A stretch of DNA of 14,496 nt from an uncultured Dyadobacter sp. Its GTDB lineage: Bacteria > Bacteroidota > Bacteroidia > Cytophagales > Spirosomataceae. A model generated the notes under the pieces. The model was not told where the DNA came from, searched no databases, and saw nothing but the letters and a program-made list of their open reading frames with translations. The translations under genes were made by a program, and so were the position numbers. This document shows positions 1-6,029 of this stretch, in pieces. The stretch covers positions 1 through 14,496 of the forward strand of contig CALGRQ010000453.1 in assembly GCA_937880795.1 (NCBI GenBank). The letters are read 5' to 3'. Each line of letters opens with the position of its first letter. The first letter of the stretch is position 1.

Positions 1-45
1 GGAGAACTCACCGAAGCACAGTTTAGAAAACTGCTGGAAGAATAA
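1..45 (+). CDS. Possible 3' end of a convergent plus-strand gene (partial)
   Basis: Frame 1 is open from the window edge for 14 codons and ends in TAA, reading GELTEAQFRKLLEE. The peptide is charged and probably helical. It faintly recalls the end of short C-terminal SHOCT-like helices, but it is far too short to assign. Support comes from context: a perfect bidirectional terminator follows six bases after the stop, as expected between convergent genes. A 14-codon open frame by chance is quite likely, so the call is tentative. The product is unknown. Confidence 0.35.
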   Translation, partial: GELTEAQFRKLLEE

Positions 46-50
46 AATTC

Positions 51-90
51 AAATAAAAATCCCTTCGAAAAATCGAAGGGATTTTTATTT
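51..90. terminator. Bidirectional intrinsic terminator between carA and the left-edge gene
   Basis: A perfect inverted repeat has two 18-base arms (51-68 and 73-90) around an AAAA loop. The GC-containing core CCCTTCGA/TCGAAGGG is flanked by an A-rich and a T-rich half. On either strand the RNA is therefore a hairpin followed by a U-rich tract. It starts four bases after the carA stop codon and six bases after the candidate plus-strand stop codon, so it can end transcription from both sides. Confidence 0.9.
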
Positions 91-94
91 ATTC

Positions 95-1198
95 CTAATT
101 GTTAGCTAACAACGTTGTGAACTGATCGAACAAATATCTGGAATCGTGAGGTCCAGGCGATGCTTCCGGGTGATATTGAACCGAGAATGCTGGATAATCC
201 TTACGTCTTATCCCTTCAATCGTTTTATCGTTAAGATTGACATGGGTAATCTCCACATCAGGATGCTTTTCAATTTCATCGGGCTTAACGGCAAATCCAT
301 GATTTTGTGAAGTAACCTCGCAAAAACCTGTGATCAGGTTCTTTACCGGGTGATTTAACCCACGATGTCCATGGTGCATCTTATAGGTACCTATACCACT
401 AGATAAAGCCAGCAGCTGGTGTCCTAGGCATATACCGAACAATGGCTTGCCGGTTAACACCATTTGATTTACATTGTCTACCGCGTAAGTCATTGAAGAT
501 GGATCACCAGGACCATTAGAAATAAAGAATCCATCAGGTTGCCATTCCATAACCTCTGCAAAAGGTGTCTTAGCGGGGAACACCTTACAATAGCAACCAC
601 GAGTTGTTAAATTTGTAAGGATACTTTTCTTAATACCATAATCCATCACGGCAACCTTCCATTGGCTCGTGGCTTCATCACCTACAAAATAAGGTTCCTT
701 AGTTGTTACCTGAGACGACAATTCCAATCCATCCATAGAAGGCAATTTTTTCAATTCCTTCATCAGTTCCACTTCGTCAAGAATTACAGAAGAGATGATG
801 GCGTTCATGACACCTTTTTCTCTCACATGACGCACAAGATGCCGTGTATCCACATTACTAATACCAACAATGTTTGCACGCTCGAAATACTCTTGCAGAG
901 AAAAGTCAGCCGTATGTCTCGAATAAATATTGGAGAAAGTATTACATACCATCCCTTTAATCTTTACCGATGCAGATTCCTCCTCGTCTTCCAACTGAAC
1001 CCCGTAATTCCCAATGTGAGAAGTAGTATTAACTATGATCTGCCCATAATATGAAGGATCCGTATAAATCTCCTGATACCCCGTCATACCGGTATTGAAA
1101 CATATCTCTCCTCCGGTAGTACCGTCTATCCCCAAAGCCAATCCTCTGTATGCTGTTCCATCTTCCAGCAATAATAGAGCCTCCTTTTTCTGATTCAT
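95..1198 (-). CDS. carA: Carbamoyl-phosphate synthase small subunit (glutaminase)
   Basis: CarA hydrolyses glutamine and passes ammonia to the large subunit CarB, which makes carbamoyl phosphate for pyrimidines and arginine in the cytosol. The 367-residue length is normal. The N-terminal CPSase small-chain domain (about 1-150) contains the family motif FNTGMTGYQEI (34-44). The C-terminal class I glutamine amidotransferase domain (about 180-360) has the nucleophile elbow GICLGHQ with Cys257, and His343 and Glu345 in HPEAS complete the triad. It is separated from rplQ by a terminator and has its own promoter candidate, so it is probably a single-gene unit. carB is not in the window. The start is the first ATG of the frame and has no Shine-Dalgarno sequence. 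Assignment is very secure. Confidence 0.98.
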   Translation of the reverse strand: MNQKKEALLLLEDGTAYRGLALGIDGTTGGEICFNTGMTGYQEIYTDPSYYGQIIVNTTSHIGNYGVQLEDEEESASVKIKGMVCNTFSNIYSRHTADFSLQEYFERANIVGISNVDTRHLVRHVREKGVMNAIISSVILDEVELMKELKKLPSMDGLELSSQVTTKEPYFVGDEATSQWKVAVMDYGIKKSILTNLTTRGCYCKVFPAKTPFAEVMEWQPDGFFISNGPGDPSSMTYAVDNVNQMVLTGKPLFGICLGHQLLALSSGIGTYKMHHGHRGLNHPVKNLITGFCEVTSQNHGFAVKPDEIEKHPDVEITHVNLNDKTIEGIRRKDYPAFSVQYHPEASPGPHDSRYLFDQFTTLLANN

Positions 1199-1296
1199 AT
1201 TTGGTTAAAATCTTTTTACTAATATAGTCTTGAAATAATTGGGCTGCTATAAAGGTGTCTCAGCCGTCTCAAAAAGCACTTTTCTATAAACTGGTG

Positions 1297-1304
1297 CAAA
1301 ATTA
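1297..1304 (-). promoter_or_regulatory. Candidate carA promoter, -7 box TAATTTTG
   Basis: On the minus strand this reads TAATTTTG, a full match to the Bacteroidota -7 consensus TAnnTTTG. It lies about 100 bases upstream of the carA ATG and just after the rplQ terminator, where a new promoter is needed. The -33 box is poor: the nearest TTTG (1317-1320) leaves only a 12-base spacer instead of about 19-20. The implied leader of about 90 bases contains a small GC-rich stem, GGCTG/CAGCC (1242-1246 with 1261-1265), of unknown role. Confidence 0.5.
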
Positions 1305-1317
1305 ATGAATATTGCTC

Positions 1318-1354
1318 AAAAAAAGGGGTTAAACGAAAACGTTTAACCCCTTTT
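1318..1354 (-). terminator. Intrinsic terminator after rplQ, end of the ribosomal cluster
   Basis: A perfect 15-base inverted repeat (1321-1335 with 1340-1354) surrounds a four-base loop and has a GGGGTTAAACG core. On the minus strand the stem ends in a run of seven U (1318-1324). It sits 25 bases past the rplQ stop and closes the alpha operon before carA. Confidence 0.92.
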
Positions 1355-1379
1355 AATATATCAATTCATTACAAACATA

Positions 1380-2126
1380 TTATTCAGCGCTCTCACGTCC
1401 TCCTAAAAGTTCATCTTGTAATGTTTTCAATTCATCCCACTTACCATCAGCAGCCAATTGAGCCTGAGCTGGCCAAGTTGCTGGGTTATGAACATTGTAT
1501 TGAGAACCTGCCGCTTCCAAAATTTCTTTGATAGCCTCAGGAGTTGTAGCTGCTAACTGAGCAAATGTAGCAATGCCACCATTGATTAGAAGATCCGCAA
1601 TTTTAGGACCTACACCTTCAATGATTTTCAAATCATCACCTTCTGCAACAACTGTTGCGTCAGATTTAGCTTTTGCTGGTGCAGCAGTTTCACCACCTTC
1701 TTTTTTACCACCTCGACGGCTACGACGAGTTTTCGCAGGCTTATCAGCAGTTGCAAGAAGTAATGCATCATTGAAGTCTACTAGTTCGATCAATGCTACT
1801 TCAGCAGCATCCCCTAGACGATTTCCTAACTTAATGATACGAGTGTATCCACCTGGACGATTAGCAATCTTATCAGAAACAACTCCGAAAAGCTCTTTTG
1901 TAGATTCTTTATCGTTCAGATAAGAAAAAACGATACGTCTGTTGTGAGTAGAATCTTCTTTAGCGCGAGTAAGCAAAGGCTCAACGTACTTTCTAAGTTC
2001 TTTTGCTTTTGCTAAAGTAGTTTCGATTCTTTTGTGAATAATCAATGAAGAAGCCATGTTAGACAACATTGCTTTACGGTGAGAAGCCGTTCTTCCTAAA
2101 TGATTATCTTTTTTTCCGTGTCTCAT
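1380..2126 (-). CDS. rplQ: Large-subunit protein bL17 with C-terminal helix-hairpin-helix domain
   Basis: L17 binds 23S rRNA near the exit-tunnel side of the large subunit. The first 117 residues are a normal L17 (MRHGKKDNHLGRTASHRKAM at the start, GGYTRIIKLGNRLGDAAEVA at 92-111), about as long as the complete E. coli protein. A basic, Ala-rich linker follows (about 128-160, TRRSRRGGKK). Residues 164-245 then form an extra domain with the helix-hairpin-helix signature IIEGVGPKIADLL (168-180), a GIATFAQLA stretch (184-192) and NPATWPAQAQLAADGKW (214-230). The total of 248 residues is nearly twice the usual length. I recall similar domains at the end of Bacteroidota L21, but the function is not known to me. 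It is the last gene of the alpha operon, 73 bases after rpoA. Confidence 0.97.
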   Translation of the reverse strand: MRHGKKDNHLGRTASHRKAMLSNMASSLIIHKRIETTLAKAKELRKYVEPLLTRAKEDSTHNRRIVFSYLNDKESTKELFGVVSDKIANRPGGYTRIIKLGNRLGDAAEVALIELVDFNDALLLATADKPAKTRRSRRGGKKEGGETAAPAKAKSDATVVAEGDDLKIIEGVGPKIADLLINGGIATFAQLAATTPEAIKEILEAAGSQYNVHNPATWPAQAQLAADGKWDELKTLQDELLGGRESAE

Positions 2127-2199
2127 TTTTGTTTTGTTTAGTTGCTTCGAGCTGCGTCAAACGCGCTACAGAATACATACTTATTATGGAATACTTAAA

Positions 2200-3189
2200 T
2201 TACTCTTCGTCCAAACGATATTTGGCAACATCCATTCCAAATGTCAGTTGTTTATCAGCTACAAGCTGTTCCAACTCGGTAAGAGACTTTTTACCAAAAT
2301 TACGGAATTTCATCATATCCGAAATTTCAAGTCTTACTAAATCACCCAATGATTTAACATCTGCAGATTTAAGACAGTTGTATGCACGAACTGATAGATC
2401 AAGCTCAGAAAGAGACGTTTTGAGTAATTTTCTCATACGCAACATTTCCTCATCAACCTGATTATCCTCTTCTGCCTTCTGTTTCTCAAACGTCATTGTC
2501 TGATCAGAGAAAAGCATAAAGTGCTGTATCAAAATATTCGCTGCACCTTTCAATGCATCTTCTGGGTGAATAGACCCATCAGTTTGAATATCGATCAACA
2601 AGCGTTCGTAATCCGTACGCTGCTCAACACGAGTGTTTTCAACGCTATATTTAACGTTTTTAATTGGGGTATAGATAGAATCCACTGCGATATATCCAAA
2701 AGGCAATTCATTGGCTCTTGGTTCGTCAGCAGGAACATATCCTCTACCTTTATCCAAAAGAAGTTCCATTTCGAACTCTTTTTGATCGTCAATATGGCAT
2801 ATAACCTGATCCGGATTAAGCACTTCAAATGCACTTGTAAACTTGCCAATGTCACCAGCAGTAATCACTGAAACATTTTTAAGATTAACAACGATTCTGC
2901 TTTCGTTTAAATCCGTAACCTTTTTAAAGCGAACCGTTTTCAGGTTCAAAATTATTTCTGTAACATCCTCAACAATACCTTCCATTGAGGAAAATTCGTG
3001 AAGCACACCTGGTAACTTCACACTCGTGATGGCATAACCTTCCAAAGAAGAAAGAAGTATTCTACGTAACGCATTACCAATTGTTACGCCGTACCCTTTC
3101 TCTAAAGGCTTAAACTCAAACAACCCGTGGAAGTCGTCTGCTTTTTCCATGACGACCTTATCAGGCATTTGGAAAGCTAATATTGACAT
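2200..3189 (-). CDS. rpoA: DNA-directed RNA polymerase alpha subunit
   Basis: The alpha dimer scaffolds assembly of beta and beta' and contacts promoter UP elements and activators. The 329 residues match the family. The N-terminal dimerisation domain (about 1-232) has GYGVTIGNALRRILLSS at 32-48. A charged linker (about 236-250) leads to the C-terminal domain (about 255-329), where R268, N271, C272, G299, K300 and S302 align with the E. coli DNA-contacting set (R265, N268, C269, G296, K298, S299). The start MSILAFQMPD is the usual Bacteroidota form, and AGGAG sits eight bases upstream; an internal Met8 is less likely. It lies between rpsD and rplQ, the standard alpha-operon position, behind an unusually structured leader. 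Confidence 0.99.
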   Translation of the reverse strand: MSILAFQMPDKVVMEKADDFHGLFEFKPLEKGYGVTIGNALRRILLSSLEGYAITSVKLPGVLHEFSSMEGIVEDVTEIILNLKTVRFKKVTDLNESRIVVNLKNVSVITAGDIGKFTSAFEVLNPDQVICHIDDQKEFEMELLLDKGRGYVPADEPRANELPFGYIAVDSIYTPIKNVKYSVENTRVEQRTDYERLLIDIQTDGSIHPEDALKGAANILIQHFMLFSDQTMTFEKQKAEEDNQVDEEMLRMRKLLKTSLSELDLSVRAYNCLKSADVKSLGDLVRLEISDMMKFRNFGKKSLTELEQLVADKQLTFGMDVAKYRLDEE

Positions 3190-3197
3190 AGTCCTTT

Positions 3198-3202
3198 CTC
3201 CT
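3198..3202 (-). promoter_or_regulatory. Shine-Dalgarno sequence AGGAG of rpoA
   Basis: The minus strand reads AGGAG followed by eight bases and then the rpoA ATG, which is ideal spacing. I compared the bases before all 26 complete genes here, and no other has a well-spaced match of this quality. map has AAGGA, but it abuts its ATG with no spacer. This site also fixes the rpoA start. Confidence 0.75.
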
Positions 3203-3242
3203 TTTATAGTAGTAAATGATAGTTGATCACGCTACCGTTACC

Positions 3243-3302
3243 TTTGCGATCGCAAAATGCCGTTTCCGGCTAAAAGCACGCCCCGTTTAACCAGGACGTG
3301 CT
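3243..3302 (-). promoter_or_regulatory. Structured rpoA leader with three consecutive hairpins
   Basis: The minus-strand RNA between rpsD and rpoA can form three stems in a row. The first is AGCACGUCCU/GGGGCGUGCU (3293-3302 with 3275-3284), ten pairs including two G-U, followed by four U. The second is GCCG-GAAA-CGGC (3259-3270), a GNRA tetraloop hairpin. The third is the perfect 14-base palindrome TTTGCGATCGCAAA (3243-3256), which can fold as a five-pair stem or act as a DNA site. The G-U pairs favour only the minus-strand RNA for the first stem, consistent with an RNA role. Function is unknown; a regulatory or processing element for rpoA-rplQ is the best guess. Confidence 0.55.
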
Positions 3303-3320
3303 AATAAAAATCAAGTATTA

Positions 3321-3926
3321 TTATTTAGAATACAATTCAACGATAAGCTGCTCGTTGATGTTTTCTGGTATAGATTCGCGGTCTGGGAAAGTAACAAACT
3401 TTCCTGACAATTGCTGAGCATCCCACTCCAACCAGCTAAAGCCTTTTGCGCTATGACCCGCCAAGCTGTCTGAAACCGCTTCAAGAGATTTAGATTTCTC
3501 ACGAACAGTAACAACTTGTCCAGGACGCAATGAATAAGAAGGAATGTTAACGATTTCACCATCCACAAGAATATGCTTGTGAGATACCAACTGACGCGCA
3601 GCACGTCTTGTTGGAGCGATACCCAGACGGTATACTGTGTTATCCAGACGAGCTTCGCAATACTTAAGTAAGTTCTCTCCGGTAATTCCATCTTTAACAG
3701 ATGCTTTCTCGAATAGGTTGCGGAACTGTCTTTCAAGAATACCATAAATAAATTTCACCTTCTGCTTTTCCATCAACTGTAAAGCATATTCCGATTTCTT
3801 AGAACGGCGTCCTTTTCCATGTACTCCCGGAGGATAATTCTTTTTAGCAAGCGCTTTGCTCGGACCCATAATAGGTTCTCCGTAACGTCTTGCAATCTTT
3901 GATTTGGGACCTGTGTAACGTGCCAT
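3321..3926 (-). CDS. rpsD: Small-subunit protein uS4
   Basis: S4 is a primary 16S rRNA binder that nucleates assembly of the small-subunit body, and in many bacteria it represses its own operon. The 201 residues match the family. The start MARYTGPKSKIARRYGEPIM is typical. The S4 RNA-binding domain lies at about 92-155 (ARLDNTVYRLGIAPTRRAARQLV, then HILVDGEIVNIPSY). The N-terminal zinc-binding cysteines of some S4 proteins are missing and Cys90 is the only Cys, so this is the zinc-free form. It follows rpsK after an 82-base gap that holds a possible S4-binding pseudoknot, and it has no Shine-Dalgarno sequence. Confidence 0.99.
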   Translation of the reverse strand: MARYTGPKSKIARRYGEPIMGPSKALAKKNYPPGVHGKGRRSKKSEYALQLMEKQKVKFIYGILERQFRNLFEKASVKDGITGENLLKYCEARLDNTVYRLGIAPTRRAARQLVSHKHILVDGEIVNIPSYSLRPGQVVTVREKSKSLEAVSDSLAGHSAKGFSWLEWDAQQLSGKFVTFPDRESIPENINEQLIVELYSK

Positions 3927-3945
3927 TAAATACTAATATTATTAT

Positions 3946-3996
3946 AAAAAAATTGGATAAACCATTCTGTAACCCCAGTGTCCAAATTACGAATGG
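3946..3996 (-). promoter_or_regulatory. Candidate S4 autoregulatory pseudoknot upstream of rpsD
   Basis: Minus-strand RNA can form a ten-pair stem CCAUUCGUAA/UUAC-A-GAAUGG (3987-3996 with 3962-3972) with one bulged A and a 14-base loop. The loop segment UUGGA (3981-3985) is complementary to UCCAA (3953-3957) just after the stem, giving an H-type pseudoknot of five further pairs. Seven U (3946-3952) follow directly, about 20 bases before the rpsD ATG. E. coli S4 is known to bind a pseudoknot in the alpha-operon leader. The pairing is seen in the sequence; the S4 role is inferred. Confidence 0.55.
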
Positions 3997-4008
3997 GCAA
4001 TATACTAA

Positions 4009-4404
4009 CTAAACTCTCCGACGCTTTGGAGGGCGGCATCCATTGTGTGGAAGCGGAGTGATATCACGAATCGTAGTAACTTCGATTCCTGCGTTTTGAA
4101 TGGTACGGATAGCAGACTCACGGCCTGAACCTGGACCTTTAACAAAAACTTCTGCCTTACGCATTCCTAGATCAAATGCAACCTGAGCTGCGCTTTGTGC
4201 TGCGGTTTGAGCGGCATACGGAGTGTTTTTCTTAGATCCACGGAATCCCATTTTACCGGCCGATCCCCAAGAAATTACTTGTCCGTTGTTATTTGTAATA
4301 GAGATAATGATGTTGTTGAAAGAAGCTTTGATGTGTACTTGACCCACCGCCTCAACAACTACAACTCTCTTTTTAGCTTTATCTTTTCTTTTATTTTGTG
4401 CCAT
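4009..4404 (-). CDS. rpsK: Small-subunit protein uS11
   Basis: S11 forms part of the platform of the small subunit next to the E-site mRNA. It is 131 residues long, a normal length. A lysine-rich start (MAQNKRKDKAKKR) leads to the family core VHIKASFNNIIISITNNNGQVISWGSAGKMGFRGSKK (about 23-59), and the conserved tail PLPHNGCRPPKRRRV (117-131) closes it. Asn121-Gly122 corresponds to the Asn-Gly site that is converted to isoaspartate in E. coli S11. The gene lies between rpsM and rpsD as in other bacteria, 43 bases after rpsM. Confidence 0.99.
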   Translation of the reverse strand: MAQNKRKDKAKKRVVVVEAVGQVHIKASFNNIIISITNNNGQVISWGSAGKMGFRGSKKNTPYAAQTAAQSAAQVAFDLGMRKAEVFVKGPGSGRESAIRTIQNAGIEVTTIRDITPLPHNGCRPPKRRRV

Positions 4405-4421
4405 TGCTTCTGGAATAAGTT

Positions 4422-4437
4422 ATGGGTATAAACCCAT
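4422..4437 (-). other. Small hairpin in the rpsM-rpsK gap
   Basis: ATGGGT (4422-4427) and ACCCAT (4432-4437) form a perfect six-pair stem with a four-base loop, about 17 bases before the rpsK ATG. No U-run follows, so it is not a terminator. It may affect rpsK translation or RNA stability, or be chance. Confidence 0.35.
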
Positions 4438-4447
4438 TTCCCATTAA

Positions 4448-4825
4448 TTATTTAGTAGCCTTTTTCTTGTTCGCGATTGTTTTGCGTTTACCCTTACGAG
4501 TACGAGAGTTATTCTTCGTTCTTTGTCCACGCAATGGCAATCCCTTACGATGACGAAGACCACGATAACAAGCAATGTCCATAAGACGTTTGATGCTCAA
4601 TTGCACCTCTGACTTTAAAGCGCCTTCTACTTTATATTCTCCTGCGATAACCGCACGAACCGCACCAGACTCTTCATCATTCCAGTCAATCACCTTTTTA
4701 TTGATGTCAACTCCTGCTTTTTCTAGAATTTTTTTCGCTGAACTGCGTCCAATTCCGAAGATGTAAGTTAGTGAAATCTCGCCTCTTTTACGGTCGGGAA
4801 TATCAACTCCTGAAATACGTGCCAT
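4448..4825 (-). CDS. rpsM: Small-subunit protein uS13
   Basis: S13 sits in the head of the small subunit, contacts the large subunit through bridge B1 and reaches the P-site tRNA with its tail. At 125 residues it has normal length. It begins MARISGVDIPDRKRGEISLTYIFGIG, the classic start with the helix-two-turn-helix region. The signature YRGLRHRKGLPLRGQRTKNNSRTRKG occupies about 87-112, and a lysine-rich tail (KRKTIANKKKATK) contacts tRNA. It starts four bases after the rpmJ stop, so the two are translated from the same message and may be coupled. Confidence 0.99.
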   Translation of the reverse strand: MARISGVDIPDRKRGEISLTYIFGIGRSSAKKILEKAGVDINKKVIDWNDEESGAVRAVIAGEYKVEGALKSEVQLSIKRLMDIACYRGLRHRKGLPLRGQRTKNNSRTRKGKRKTIANKKKATK

Positions 4826-4829
4826 ATGA

Positions 4830-4946
4830 TTAACCTTGTCTTTGTTTATACCGTGGGTTTTTCTTATTAATTACATAGATCTTCCCCTTGCGGCGTATAA
4901 CCTTGCAGTCTTCACTGCGTTTCTTAACTGATGCTTTGACTTTCAT
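4830..4946 (-). CDS. rpmJ: Large-subunit protein bL36, zinc-free form
   Basis: L36 is the smallest large-subunit protein and helps organise 23S rRNA near the L16 site. Translating the minus strand gives 38 residues, MKVKASVKKRSEDCKVIRRK followed by a segment ending NPRYKQRQG, which aligns end to end with E. coli L36. Of the four zinc ligands of the C+ form (Cys11, Cys14, Cys27, His33) only Cys14 remains; the others are Ser11, Asn27 and Tyr33, so no zinc ribbon can form. The gene lies between infA and rpsM, a common position. Small size is normal for the family. Confidence 0.97.
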   Translation of the reverse strand: MKVKASVKKRSEDCKVIRRKGKIYVINKKNPRYKQRQG

Positions 4947-4991
4947 CTTAGTTGTTACTTATTACGTTAATATTTAGGTGGTCTTCTCCTA

Positions 4992-5210
4992 CTATTTATA
5001 CCGGTACGTAATTCTTGCTTTTGATAAGTCGTAAGGAGACATTTCCAACTTAACACGGTCACCCGGTAATATCTTAATATAGTGCATTCTCATTTTCCCA
5101 GAAATGTGGGCAATGACCTCGTGCTTATTTTCCAATACCACTCGAAACATTGCATTTGAGAGCGCTTCTAAAATCACTCCGTCTTGTTCTATTGATGCTT
5201 GCTTTGCCAT
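4992..5210 (-). CDS. infA: Translation initiation factor IF-1
   Basis: IF-1 occupies the A site of the small subunit during initiation and supports IF-2 and IF-3. The 72 residues form the single S1/OB-fold domain of the family: MAKQASIEQDGVILEALSNA at the start, FRVVLENKHEVIAHISGKMR in the middle and DRVKLEMSPYDLSKARITYR near the end. It lies between map and rpmJ, as in many bacteria outside the Enterobacteria. It is 15 bases after map and has no Shine-Dalgarno sequence. Confidence 0.99.
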   Translation of the reverse strand: MAKQASIEQDGVILEALSNAMFRVVLENKHEVIAHISGKMRMHYIKILPGDRVKLEMSPYDLSKARITYRYK

Positions 5211-5225
5211 TCTTAGCTTTAATTA

Positions 5226-6020
5226 CTAAACCTCCACCATAAGACTGGTATTGGCAGTCACTTTTTCAATATAGTCGAACGTTGTCAAAATTTCTGCTTT
5301 ACCTTTTCGAACCACTACTGTATGTTCAAAATGTGCTGAATACTTTCGATCACTTGTCCGTATTGTCCACCCATCGCGCTCCTGCATAACAGATTTGGTT
5401 CCTAGGTTTATCATCGGCTCAATGGCTATTACCATCCCCTCCTTTAATTTTACCCCTTTACCTCTCTTACCATAATTAGGAACCTCCGGGCTCTCATGAA
5501 GATCTTTACCGACTCCATGGCCGACAAGCTCTCGTACTACTGTATATCCTCGTTCTTCTACAAAGTTTTGGATAGCGAAACTTAAATCTCCCATTCTTAG
5601 CCCATCTACTGCCTGCTCTATTCCTTTATACAGCGACCTTTTCGTGGCTACAAGAAGATCCATCACTTCTTTTGATACTTCACCGATTGGGTAGGTATAA
5701 GCGCTGTCGCTATGAAAACCATTCAACTTCACGCCGCAATCTATCGATACAATATCTCCTTCTTTAAGAATGTAGTTGCTCGGAAAACCGTGTACCACAA
5801 CTTCATTGACAGATACACAGAGCGACGCTGGAAACTTATTATAACCTTTAAACGAGGGTATACCTCCATTGTCTCTAATAAATTCTTCAGCTATCGCATC
5901 TAACTTATTGGTTGCAACACCTGGTTTAATCCATTGCGCCACTTCCGCATGTGCTTTTCCCAACACCTGGGCACTTAACTTAATGAGGTTTATTTCATCC
6001 TCGGTCTTTAGATAAATCAT
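5226..6020 (-). CDS. map: Methionine aminopeptidase, type I
   Basis: Map removes the initiator methionine from nascent proteins whose second residue is small. It is 264 residues long, the expected size for type Ia enzymes with only the catalytic pita-bread fold. All five metal ligands are present (Asp94, Asp105, His168, Glu201, Glu232), each three positions before its E. coli equivalent, and His77 matches the substrate-contacting E. coli His79. Motifs include VNEVVVHGFP (71-80), DCGVKLNGFHSD (94-105) and ELVGHGVG (164-171). It follows secY by nine bases, a common spc-operon arrangement, here without adk between them. Confidence 0.99.
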   Translation of the reverse strand: MIYLKTEDEINLIKLSAQVLGKAHAEVAQWIKPGVATNKLDAIAEEFIRDNGGIPSFKGYNKFPASLCVSVNEVVVHGFPSNYILKEGDIVSIDCGVKLNGFHSDSAYTYPIGEVSKEVMDLLVATKRSLYKGIEQAVDGLRMGDLSFAIQNFVEERGYTVVRELVGHGVGKDLHESPEVPNYGKRGKGVKLKEGMVIAIEPMINLGTKSVMQERDGWTIRTSDRKYSAHFEHTVVVRKGKAEILTTFDYIEKVTANTSLMVEV

Positions 6021-6029
6021 TCCTTATGA

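Noticed and set aside
662..1054. Plus-strand open frame of 130 codons opposite carA
   Set aside because: It is antisense to the conserved carA coding region and shows no domain or promoter.
3243..3256. GCGATCGC core read as a HIP1-type iterated palindrome
   Set aside because: HIP1 is a cyanobacterial repeat, and I noticed only this one copy here. The site is better seen as part of the rpoA leader.
3311..3745. Minus-strand open frame of 144 codons overlapping rpsD
   Set aside because: It is another frame of the rpsD DNA. S4 is complete and conserved, and nothing supports an overlapping gene.
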